64,000 bases of DNA, taken from Aporrectodea caliginosa (lineage: Eukaryota; Annelida; Clitellata; Crassiclitellata; Lumbricidae). The translations under genes and the position numbers were made by a program. The notes beneath the pieces are model-generated. The model saw only the letters and a program-made list of their open reading frames with translations. It was not told where the DNA came from and searched no databases. Numbering within the stretch: the stretch's first letter is position 1; each line of letters starts with the position of its first letter. Below, piece by piece: positions 1 to 9,092 of the stretch. The stretch spans positions 1,405,001-1,469,000 of the forward strand of contig JACEVL010000807.1 of assembly GCA_020284085.1 (NCBI GenBank), in the 5' to 3' direction.

Positions 1-231
1 TTCTCCTATAGTCACAACAGTTCTCCAAGAATTAAGCATTTTCACCTTCGATTTTACTTTCATTATAAAACTTTGTTGTAATTATTTGCGAATTTTAAAG
101 TTAACTATCAGAACCTAATAAACTATAGTAATTTTTATGCTTACGAATAATTTAGCAGATTTTGAAATTAAACAGTAATTTGAGTGAACTAACTTTTCGA
201 TGTGGATTTCTAGTTTCGATTAAGTGATACG

Positions 232-319
232 ATGATGCCATTGACCTCATCTTGTCGCCTTATGCGAGCTTTTAGCCTCATTGGCCTACTGATCGTCTCT
301 ATAGCAGTCACAGAATACG
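232..319 (+). CDS. Exon 1 of the six-cysteine secreted peptide
   Basis: Encodes the signal peptide and ends after the first base of a Gly codon. The donor is a near-consensus G|GTAAGTATGG at 320. Confidence 0.7.
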
Positions 320-1048
320 GTAAGTATGGTTACAATGGTATCATAGCATCATAATCGTCGTCGTCGTCGTCATCATCATCATCATCAATATCGTCGTCGT
401 CAGCCAATTGGCGACAATGGGTGCGAATAAATTATCTCAAGTTTCATCGCTCACTTGTTATGTTCAAACATAGTCTTATGTTGGGGGTCGTCCATAATTA
501 TGTCAACAAAATAGGGGAGGGGGTTTGGAAAAGTTTGACAGTTGTTGACAAGGGAGGGGGTTCGGTAAAAGTTGACGTCAAGAAATGTTTCTCCATTAAA
601 TCAACACAGACCCTTCCAAATGGTAGCGAAAACATTAAGAAATGCTAAAAATGTATAAAAAGCTTAATGTTTAATACTATGGCCTACTTAAAAGCTGGTA
701 ATAAACTAAACTCATATATTTTGACTTTCGAGAATGCATTTTTATATTTTTTTAGTGTAAAATTTAAAAAAATAATTCTACATGTATTGAGCCATTTTGT
801 TTCTTTTTTGTGTAGGGGAGGTTCTGGGATTATTGACATAATTTTTTAGGGGGGTCCGTCAATGTTTGACAGTTGTTGACAAAGGGGAGGGGGTCAAAAA
901 CTGCCTAAAATTTGTTGACATAATTAATGGACGACCCCTTGAGTTAAAATCTATCCATCTGTCTGTCTGTCTGCCTGTCTGTCTGTCTGCTTGCTTGTCT
1001 GTCCATTCATTCATTCATTCATTCATTCATTCAATCAATCATTCATTC

Positions 1049-1081
<33 letters not shown>

Positions 1082-4000
1082 GTGGATCAGAGACCCTGCT
1101 GACGCATATGTGTAGGCCTACAATTTGTTGTTCCTATTAGTACTTCACCTAGAAGTTTAAACTGCTTCGTATACGCAATTATAATGGATGCCTATTCCGA
1201 CGGAAGCAGCTCCGTCAGTCCACAGTGTCGGCCATTTTTATAAAGGTTCCGAGAATGTCTAGTGAGATTGACGAAGTTGTCAGTAATGTCATTGTTGAAA
1301 GTCATGAAACTGCCGATGCAGGTACTATAGTACTGACAATGAGAACGCTGTTACAACTGATGTACCGCTGTTACCTCAGTCTCTCGACGTTAGTGAAGAT
1401 TATGAAAGTGCTGTAACAAGTGTAATTCAAGAAACTGAAAATAAACAGACTGAAATGACCACTGCTTCAAAATTTGCTTCAAAATCCATAGCCATAAGAA
1501 ACTGCGACAGAGGACTCTATGGCCTATTTGAGAAATTCGATTGGTCAGGACAGGCTAACGGGTCTCATGTCAGTTCATCATGACGTTGTCTTTGATCCAC
1601 AACAATTATTTATCACTGAACTGGCACGGCAGCCTAGACGCGTGCGTTTTGTAATTTAGGAACATTGCGTTGTAATCAGATGATAGTTTGAACTGCTTGA
1701 CCACAGCAGCCAGCTGGGGCCCTAACATGGGGACTGCAATTTGCGACAGACTGAGCCTTTGGTCTTGAAGTTCTTAGTTCTCTGTGACATTTAACAATAG
1801 ATTAGATGTTTACAATACAATGCCATTGGCCCATTTGTAACATTGATGTTCTGGAACCGTATAGTAGGCCTACTAACTGAACTACAGTGTGTAATGTATA
1901 GGCCTCTCCTGGCACGCTATGGGAGCTCACGACGCTCCTGCAAACCCCTTAGTCAGTTGACTCGGTTGCTTCTCGGCATGCTTAAGGATGAGTAAACACC
2001 CCTCTTCAAATGATCCTGGCTACGGCTTTGGACGGTGTCACGGTGACCTCTGCAAATGATTGCGAATTATAGACAATTCTATATGCAGTGAAAACCACAA
2101 TGAGTCAGTGCCTCAGTGGACTTAGCATATGCAACAATCCGTGGACTAACCATTTAACTCGTTGAAGGTGAGGTGAAGCATTGTAACGTTTCAGGTGAGG
2201 TGGGGTCTGACATACCCCAATACATAAAATTACTTGGAAGACACAATATCAACTACATAACATAAATTGTGAGCTAAACTATAGTTATGTAACCAATTAT
2301 CGGCTAAACTGGTGATTTTTAGGAACAAATAACAGTTTTCAATCATAATTGATATGGCCAGCGTGGTGGCGCTCAAAATCAAAGCGGCCCTTTGCAATGG
2401 CATCTTCGTGGCCCTCGAAACATGTAACATTTGGGAACACGTGACATAATACCCGTAATAATGGATCAATTTTGCATCGATGCAACACTATATGCAGTAA
2501 TATCTTATAATCGCACAATTTTTTCGGCACTGTGCCGTTACTTTTTTTAATTAATTAAAATCAATATGTAGGCCTATACGAAAAATTTATAATTTGACTT
2601 TAATATGCAAGAAATAAAAAAAAATGGCGTCCAAAAGTACCTGAAAGTGTCCTAAAGTGTCCGTATTTCACATTCACTAAGGTAGACAAAAATAATCTAA
2701 GCTGGTTCTACGTTTTCCGTAGAAAAAGCAGCGTAGAATAGCTATGGGGTATGTCATACCCCACCTCACCTCCAAAGGGTTAAATAGTGCTCGGACTAAT
2801 GAACAGTCTAGAGTCTAGACCGTATAGACCGTATACCGCGATTGTAGGCCTATCTAACTAGGCTAACTGAATAAGTAGGCTAACTGGGCTAACTGAATAA
2901 GTAGGCTAACTGAATAAGTAGGCTAACCAATATAATAATAATACTTAATACTTAATAATACTGATTGACGCAGACAATCTAGATCCGTGTATCCTTTGTT
3001 ATAAATATCCTTTGTTGTTCTACGCAGGTTCGAAACCTGGAGTAAATTCGATGTCGCTGCACAACGGATTCGGATTTGATGACTTCGTCAAACGCAACAG
3101 TAAGGGCCATCACTCCTGCAGATAATTGGCACTAATTACGAAAAATCAGCAATTAAGCATAGTAAATTGACCACAGCTTTTATGGCGCTCGTAAAGAACA
3201 TTCTCGAAAGCATACACGTTCCTCTAAGGCAAGTAAATACTCGAATACTATTCAAGTACAGTACAAGTTTTTGGGTCAATCTCCACGTTGCCTCTGTGAT
3301 CTTATCACCTCAGTTACCTCTGAACGTCCTCTCCGCTCTTTAGACCGTCATGACCTTCTAGTACCTCGGTCTCAGACTGCCACAGCACAGATCGCGCCTC
3401 TGCCTCTGTTGGCCCTTTGCTGTGGAATGAATTTCCTGCTTTAACTCGTGCTGTGAACGTATCTGGAAGCACTACTGTTTCTATCCCTTCTCTTAAGACT
3501 TTTCTTTTTCGAGGGGTTCTTCGCACTGGAAGCGCCTCTGAGTAGGCTAAGTTGTACTATGAGAGGCGCTTTATAATTCTTTAAATAGAATAGATTAGAA
3601 TATATACGTACTTAACTGTCTCATTGCCTATTTTTAGCCTATCAGACGAAGTGGCAAACTTCCTTCCTTTGCCCATTCAGAACCAGTGGCAGCGTCAGAT
3701 AGGGGGGCTTAGCCCCTAACTGCGGCTCAGCCCCCAAACAAAAAGTGGGAAATTACTGCCAATGCCAGGGAGGAGGGGAGAAAGCGAACGGTTTGGGGTT
3801 TTAGCCCCCCTCAACCTGAAATCCTGGCGCCTCCACTGTTCAGAACTAGGCTACACATCTTTCTCCCTCGTTCACCCATCCGTAACCGCCATCCCTTCGT
3901 GATTTTGAATTTTACTTCTGTGAGCGCTGAGAAATTGTCGAAAATTTACATTACATTACGCTTAAGAGTAGGCCCCTAGGCCTATCATCGCCCAGGAGTC

Positions 4001-5370
4001 TGAGGCTGAGCTGAGAATGATTCTTTCATAATAATCACAGAATTGATGGGATTACAAAGATACAGCACTGAATTAATTGGAAAGCAAATGTCTTTGAAAT
4101 CCATCGTAGTCAGTCGTTGTGGCGTCTTTCTTGTAATTCACACACAAACGCGCTGGGTGAGCGCCTGGTTAGCCGCAATTATAGCTCTAAGCTAACTGAT
4201 AATCAAAATTTTTGCTTCAAACAGATTAGGCTAATAAGTAGGCCTAATTAACAGACGTTTCTGTGAAGTTAATTAGGTTAGGCAGATGCTTAATAACCTG
4301 CTTAACCTAATTAACTTCACATAAACTTCTGCTAGGCTAGGCCTATGTCTATGGCTTATATAGGCATGGCGATGCATAAAATGTAATTCATACATATGAT
4401 TGGTTTTCTTGTAATTAAACAAGCGTGGTGGAGCAAGAAATCCGTGGACGAAGAAGCAATGGACTCGGCTGGTAAGTGAAGCATGCAGAATATTAATCCT
4501 GTAATTAGTAGATCCATTTCCTTGTTAATTATATGAGCTTCAACGTCGTTTAGGTTGACGTGGAGAACGCGTCTGATTAGTTTCGTTGAAGCACAGCTCT
4601 GTTTGTAGGCTGTGTGTATGTGGGAGTGGTATGCGCGTGTGTGTAAGGGCGGATTAATGAATTGATGCATGTATTTAATCGCTTGAAGTCTATTATCTGC
4701 AAAGGTGCTAACCAAATGCAGTGAGGACACGCCATGAATTCATTACGAAGATTTATATAGCGCCGCTCCAAGGCTACTAGTTACTTAGGAGCGCTGTTAT
4801 CTATGAAAGACACGTTATTTCTGACTGAAATGTGATGACTTTCATCTCCATTTACAATCCGAAGAAATCTCCCTGTTCTGCTTTTAATATAATTATAGAA
4901 AAAAATAATAGCCTTAGACGCGTGGTGTAATTAGTAAAATAATTGGAAATGACAGTTAAAACCGGCGCCATCTCGCGATTAATATGAATGGAAAAATCTG
5001 GAACAAGACCAGGTTGCAACACAGAATTTTCCCATTAGGGGCCATTCATGGAGGGGAGGGGTAAACTAAATGCATCTGTTTGCGTGTGCTTGCGTGTGGG
5101 GGTCTACTGGTAATGTACTTACGCATAAGAAACGGGGGAGGGCAAACCTCCATAATACTTTGTCCACGGGGGCCGTGACGCATTGGATAACAGCTGGCAC
5201 ACAGACCGAGAGGTACCGAGTTCGAGCCCCCGTTGGGCGGATATGTTTGTAGGCTGCTATTAGTGCCGTTGTATTGCAAGCTGTCTGTTCTGTTAGTAGT
5301 TAAGATTTAAATTGCATAACATGTAAATGTACAGCGCAGTGCGTTTGTCAGGCGCTTATTAAAGAAAAGA

Positions 5371-5411
<41 letters not shown>

Positions 5412-7426
5412 TGACCTTCCTTCAAATGGGTCACAGTTCAGCTATAAGGTAATTATTCTATGGAGAAACAAAGACTATGGACTATGAGAGAGGCCTAATT
5501 AACTGCAGACTGCCTTTGGCCTGGGTGTGTTGCCGCGGTGATTGTTCGTGCTGTGTGTATGCGTCTGTATATGGGGGGGGGTGTATCAAATGTAAGTACG
5601 CAAGTGTGGGGGTGCAAAAAGTACGCGTACGTACAGGGAGGGGTCGATTTTGCGTACGTACTAAATGGATTGCCCCTTAGGGACTTTTGTCGAACTATGT
5701 TCCATCACCTCGACCCTGCTCATTTTTCAAAGAATTTATCGGGTGAGGGTAAACGTGTAGTTTGGCGTCGTAAATTATTCGCCCATTGTATCATTGTTAT
5801 TTTTCATCAACCCATTGCAACTTCTACTTTGACAAGAATCCCTTTCATCAATCCCGCTTCGATTTTGGCAGAAGGCGTTTAATCATTCCAGTTTCCATTT
5901 AAGCAATGATAATTATTTGTCATCAATACAACTTCTTTTTTTATTAAGAATTATTTTTCATTAATCCAGTTTCTATTTAAGCAAGATTCTTTTCATCAAT
6001 CCCACTTCTTCTATTTAAGCAAAAATTTATTTTCATCAATCCGACTTCTATTTAGCAAGAAATCTTTTCGTCAATTCAACTGGTATTCGACCAACGCTGA
6101 AACCCATGCAATGGCGGATAATTTACGATACTTAACTACGTTTACCCGGGTGAGATCCTTCACGACCGTTGTCGGTTTGCCACGCCCACGTAGCCTACGT
6201 GTAGGCTACTGACCGTCCGACCGTGCTAGCCCGACAGAGGCGTATCTAGGGGAGGGGGACGTGTGACTCTGCCCCGGGCGCCAAAGGAAGGGGCGCCAAA
6301 ATGAGGGTTAAAATTAATAATTTTACTCATGATTTTGATGCAATTTTAACTTCATATATCCCAAATAAATTTATAGGATATGATTTTGGCACCCAAAAAT
6401 ATCCAGTTATATCCTCATTGCTTACAAACCAGTTGTCAGGCATGATTTTGCAACAGTTAGGCTACGTTGTGTGTGCAAGTTTGTTCAGGTCTGAAGTAGA
6501 ACAGAAATCTTGATACAGCATCTTTCTGTCCTTGGCAAAATTAAACTCTCTACCTGGATTAATAGTCCTGCTTGCTAACCATTTTAAGAAGAAGTCCCTT
6601 AAGCTACCCCTGAGGCAGCCATGGGTATGAAGTGTTAGCGACTTCAGTTTCTTAGGCTTGGCATATGACAGCGGGAGGGTGGTCAGTCCTCTCCCTCGCC
6701 GTCTCATCTTCCCACTGACTGTACGGTCACTGTAATCATTATAGCTGAGTTGGCTAGGGGTGCAGGTGGAGCAGAAATCTCGCACCAAATTTCTGCACTG
6801 GTAGGAATTTGAACCCAGACCTCTCGGTTGACAGTCCAGCACGCTAACCACTACACTATCTAGCATTGACTATATGTATACTGTACACACACACACACAC
6901 AATATCTGGTTGGTGTAATTCTTCGGCCTCACTCAGCTTTCTCCCACCGTCCACTTCGTTCCTGCACTAGACTTGACCTCTTGGTTCCCCGTAGTAGAAC
7001 TGCTATGGCTCAGGCTCGTTCCTTTGCTTCAATTGGTCCCTCTAGTGTTTTGAATGCTCTTTCTCCTTCTGTTCGCTCTAAAATTCTCTCTGGCAGTCTC
7101 TCTTCTTCCTTCGCTTTTCTCAAAACCTGTTTATTTTCGCGGGGCTTAGCACACTGGGAGCGCTTCTGAACGGTTCACCCTACGAGAGGCGCTTTACAAA
7201 TACTTAAATACGATACGATACGATACAATCATACTGAGAATCCTTAACAAGAAACAGCATCAAGCAATCAGAATATAATGAATTTCATGTTTCACTTTCA
7301 GACTGCTACATAAAAGTGTGCATTCCGAAGCTTTCATCATGCGACGATGAACCCACCACACTGGATTTAGCTCGATGCAAACGAAAGAACAGGAAATGTT
7401 TCGAAAACTGTTTCACAACAAAATAG
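232..7426 (+). CDS. Small secreted six-cysteine peptide precursor (three exons, complete)
   Basis: Not recognised as a named family. Coding exons are 232-319, 3028-3099 and 7302-7426; they join in phase 1 at both junctions and give 94 residues and a TAG stop. An in-frame TAG lies at 211-213, just upstream of the ATG at 232; a second ATG follows directly. Residues 14-26 (FSLIGLLIVSIAV) form a hydrophobic signal-peptide core. Exon 2 adds a short linker ending in FVKRN, with a dibasic KR that could be a processing site. Exon 3 holds six cysteines spaced C-x4-C-x6-C-x11-C-x6-C-x3-C with a basic KRKNRK stretch, which suggests a three-disulfide, possibly helical-hairpin, mature peptide. Donors are GTAAGT and GTAAGG; acceptors are TTCTACGCAG and TTCACTTTCAG. 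A signal peptide on its own exon with phase-1 introns is usual for secreted peptides. A hormone, defence or effector peptide are all possible; I infer secretion only. Confidence 0.72.
344..402. repeat. TCG/TCA trinucleotide microsatellite
   Basis: Alternating runs of TCG and TCA just inside intron 1 of the secreted-peptide gene. No coding use is apparent. Confidence 0.85.
484..938 (-). mobile_element. MITE family A, copy 1 (GGGGTCGTCCAT ends)
   Basis: Starts GGGGTCGTCCATAATTATG and ends with its inverse, ATTAATGGACGACCCC. Each arm repeats a GTTGACA / GTTTGACAGTTGTTGACA unit beside runs of G or C. The same sequence lies in the opposite orientation at 24540-25000. There is no transposase; the short frames inside are chance. 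Confidence 0.8.
957..1082. repeat. CTGT / ATTC / AATC tetranucleotide array
   Basis: Three successive tetranucleotide runs (CTGT, then ATTC, then AATC), directly after MITE copy A1. The apparent protein here is only translated microsatellite. Confidence 0.9.
1255..1660 (+). pseudogene. Decayed acidic coding segment in intron 1
   Basis: A frame beginning MSSEIDEVVSNVIVES runs to about 1322, is broken there, and continues in another frame rich in Glu, Asp, Ser and Thr (to 1580, includes GLYGLFEKFDW). A further shift leads to DVVFDPQQLFITELARQP before TAG. Composition is protein-like and two frameshifts connect the pieces. It is probably the acidic N-terminus of an old transposon protein, but no family is recognised. 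Confidence 0.35.
2154..2783. mobile_element. TTAA-bounded MITE with GGTGAGGTG inverted repeats
   Basis: The left end TTAACTCGTTGAAGGTGAGG and the right end CCTCACCTCCAAAGGGTTAA are inverted repeats, and both outer edges are TTAA. A second inner pair, GTGAGGTGGGGT plus a CATACCCC palindrome, is also mirrored at the two ends. TTAA termini point to a piggyBac-type non-autonomous element. The overlapping minus-strand frames inside show no transposase motif. Confidence 0.6.
2855..2930. repeat. Short tandem repeat, unit about 20 bp
   Basis: Three to four copies of a unit close to GGCTAACTGAATAAGTA, ending 97 bp before exon 2 of the secreted-peptide gene. Confidence 0.75.
3028..3099 (+). CDS. Exon 2 of the six-cysteine secreted peptide
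   Basis: A 72-nt exon, phase 1 on both sides, between acceptor TTCTACGCAG and donor GTAAGG. It encodes a linker rich in Gly, Asn and Phe that ends with the dibasic KR. Its frame has no stop, and both junctions keep the frame of exons 1 and 3. Confidence 0.66.
3258..3600 (+). mobile_element. LINE 3'-end fragment (CR1/L2-like)
   Basis: Plus-strand frames recall the C-terminus of a non-LTR reverse transcriptase (RPLRSLDRHDLLVPRSQT). They are followed by the hairpin-type tail GAAGCGCCTCTGAG ... GAGAGGCGCTTTATAAT and a short AATAG-like tail. Frames are broken, so this is a dead fragment. Confidence 0.65.
3684..3838. mobile_element. 155-bp hAT-like MITE with a perfect 8-bp target duplication
   Basis: Ends are CAGTGGCAGCG and GGCGCCTCCACTG. 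It is flanked on both sides by TTCAGAAC (3676-3683 and 3839-3846). An 8-bp duplication and CAGTG termini fit hAT elements. The body is G-rich on one arm and C-rich on the other. Confidence 0.85.
4246..4336. repeat. Long inverted repeat (hairpin)
   Basis: The arms GTGAAGTTAATTAGGTTA and TAACCTAATTAACTTCAC match exactly over 18 bp, and the match extends outward with a few mismatches. The spacer is about 22 bp. Could be a small palindromic MITE. Confidence 0.75.
4738..4800 (-). mobile_element. LINE 3' tail hairpin
   Basis: ATTTATATAGCGCCGCTCC ... TAGGAGCGCT is the reversed hairpin tail shared by many LINE ends in this window. Confidence 0.55.
5035..5679. mobile_element. MITE with TAGGGGCCATTCAT ends, split by a SINE
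   Basis: The left end TAGGGGCCATTCAT and the right end AAATGGATTGCCCCTTA are imperfect inverted repeats. Both halves contain GT-rich runs with TACGTA or ACGCAT. The middle is occupied by the SINE at 5168-5416. The plus-strand frames at 5477-5882 run across the edge and are not genes. Confidence 0.55.
5168..5416 (+). mobile_element. tRNA-headed SINE (type D) with ATT tail
   Basis: Box A-like TGACGCATTGGATAACAGCTG and box B-like GAGTTCGAGCCCC give a tRNA-shaped head about 70 nt long. A short body and an (ATT)n tail at 5371-5410 follow. It is a SINE rather than a working tRNA gene because the head has no paired acceptor stem and ends in a SINE tail. Confidence 0.7.
5800..6085. repeat. Degenerate tandem repeat, unit about 45 bp
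   Basis: Four to five imperfect copies of a unit containing TTCATCAATCC-ACTTCTATTTAAGCAA. Confidence 0.7.
6500..6880 (-). mobile_element. tRNA-headed SINE (type B), minus strand
   Basis: Read on the minus strand, the head GATAGTGTAGTGGTTAGCGT ... GGTTCAAATTCC (boxes A and B) starts near 6865. It is followed by the family body (GTGGAAGATGAGACGG-like, CCATGGGTATGAAG reversed). Matches the plus-strand copy at 38286-38560. Confidence 0.75.
6905..7235 (+). mobile_element. LINE 3'-end fragment with ACGAT tail
   Basis: A frame at 6981-7169 resembles the end of a LINE reverse transcriptase (ARSFASIGPSSVLNALSP ... CLFSRG). The hairpin GGGAGCGCTTCTGA ... GAGAGGCGCTTTACAAAT and (ATACG)n repeats follow. 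It ends about 65 bp before exon 3 of the secreted-peptide gene. Confidence 0.7.
7302..7426 (+). CDS. Exon 3 of the six-cysteine secreted peptide
   Basis: Terminal coding exon after acceptor TTTCACTTTCAG. All six cysteines of the putative mature peptide are here. It begins NCYIKVCIPK and ends CFENCFTTK before TAG at 7424-7426. Confidence 0.7.
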
Positions 7427-7872
7427 ACGAAGAGAAGCAACAGATACGTTGCGTTTGCTTCACGACATAACAGTAACATGTAACAGTGAATATGTAGCTA
7501 AACATGATATTCTGGAATAGTCATAATGAGACAAAAAAACAGTAAAAGGTTCTGGAATCTTACAACCGACTATAAATTTGTTTTAACCTGATTATAATGC
7601 ACAGTTGACCGTATTACATACAGGTAAACAACAGCACAACTGCAAGAGAAGCCTGAAGAAAAACACGGAGTCCAATTGCCTATATATCAATGCATACCTC
7701 TCTTGTAATAACCGGTACATGCTATACACTGGTGACAAACACATTAACACTTCTTCTAGTCAAATCATCCTGTTTTCTGTAGCAGTGCTCACATTTTGTA
7801 ATAACCAGGGCTGCATTACAATGCTTACAAAATACAACTTGATGCTGGTGCATTCAAAGTTATCCCATTTGG

Positions 7873-8130
7873 GGCAGGATGGTTGATTGGTAACACGTTG
7901 GCATGAAGATCAGAAGGACGCAGGTTCAATACCCGCTAGCCCCATAAGGTTGACTCAGCCTTCAACTCCCTAGGGGCAACTGTAAAATGAGCAGGACATA
8001 TGGGCGCTTTGAATGCTGCCATACAGTTAAATTTGATACCAGTTAAACTTGTTAATCATCTGTTAGTACTATATCATGTAATCTTACTGCGTACTTGTCA
8101 GTTTGAATTAACAAATTAATATTATTATTA
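7873..8130 (+). mobile_element. tRNA-headed SINE (type A)
   Basis: Head GGATGGTTGATTGGTAACACG with box B GGTTCAATACC, then a body with CCTAGGGGCAACTGTAAAATG and a shared 3' end TGTAATCTTACTGCGTACTTG, closing with an ATT run. A second plus-strand copy is at 42700-42960. Confidence 0.75.
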
Positions 8131-8216
8131 TTATTATTTTCTATTTAGCAATGCTCATGTATTTAAATGGGACAGAGACAAGCAAGTTAATGCTGGCATG
8201 GATCATTGCCTTTGCG

Positions 8217-8632
8217 AAATATACCTACATGTATATATGCTAACATCCTGTAACGACCAGCACTGCTTTATACAGGCAGCAAACATGCATCAAGGTTAAC
8301 ACTGGAACGACAGTACTGCTTCAGTCAACTGATGATTAAAAAGACCCCATGACAGGGTTTTGCCAAAAGCAAACAATAGCATGAGGAAAACATTTATAGC
8401 CAGGATGCTTTACACTTAGTAAGTAAATGGCCATAAATACTGTTTAACTGATTGCCTACTTAACCTAGATGTTTGTTTGCCAGAGTGCTGTTTGGCAGCT
8501 GGTTTAATAAAGAATATACTTACTTTTTACATTTGCTTCGATCACTTTGCTACAGGAGCCGCGAAAGGGCCTTTACTCCGCAGCCAAAGCAAATACCAAA
8601 ATACCACCATAAATGTAATGTAATGTGACATA
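8217..8632. repeat. Tandem duplication, unit 1 (about 415 bp)
   Basis: Nearly repeated at 8637-9092, with small indels. Contains TTTAATAAAGAATATACTT and a block of TGCTTCGATCACTTTGC. No protein frame. Confidence 0.85.
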
Positions 8633-8636
8633 AACT

Positions 8637-9092
8637 GAAATATACCTATATATGCTAACAACCTGTAATGACCAGCACTGCTTTATAAAGGCAGCAAACA
8701 TGCATCAAAGTTAACATTGGAACAACATCACTGCTTCAGCCAACTGATGATTAAAAGACCCCATGATCGAGTAGTGCCAAAAGCAGACAGTAGCATGAGG
8801 AAAACATTTATAGTCAGGATGCTTTACACATACTAACTAAATGGCCATAGATGATTGCTTACTTAACCTAGATGTCTGTTCGTCAGCTGGTTTAATAAAG
8901 AATATACTTACTTTTTATACTTGCTTCGACCACTTTGCTACAGGAGCCGTGAAAGGGCCTTAACCCTTTAACAACGAGCGTGTACTAAAATGTATGGGAA
9001 ACCATAGGCAGCTCGTCGTTAAAGGGTTAAACCCGCAGCCAGAGCAAATATCAAACTGCATTCACAAATGTAAAGTAATGTAAGGTGAAATA
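8637..9092. repeat. Tandem duplication, unit 2, carrying a 71-bp insertion
   Basis: Second copy of the preceding unit. It differs mainly by the TTAA-bounded palindrome at 8960-9030, which is absent from unit 1. Confidence 0.85.
8960..9030. mobile_element. 71-bp TTAA palindromic micro-MITE, copy 1
   Basis: Bounded by TTAA on both sides, with inverted ends TTAACCCTTTAACAACGAGC and GCTCGTCGTTAAAGGGTTAA. Unit 1 of the surrounding tandem repeat reads straight through at the same spot, which gives the empty site. Confidence 0.8.

Noticed and set aside
957..1082. Tetranucleotide array that resembles a CRISPR-like repeat at a glance
   Set aside because: Units are 4 bp with no spacers; simple microsatellite. 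No CRISPR array exists anywhere in the window.
5477..5882. Overlapping 67- and 114-residue plus-strand frames
   Set aside because: Cross a MITE edge and a tandem repeat; Cys/Gly/Val composition follows GT-rich DNA.
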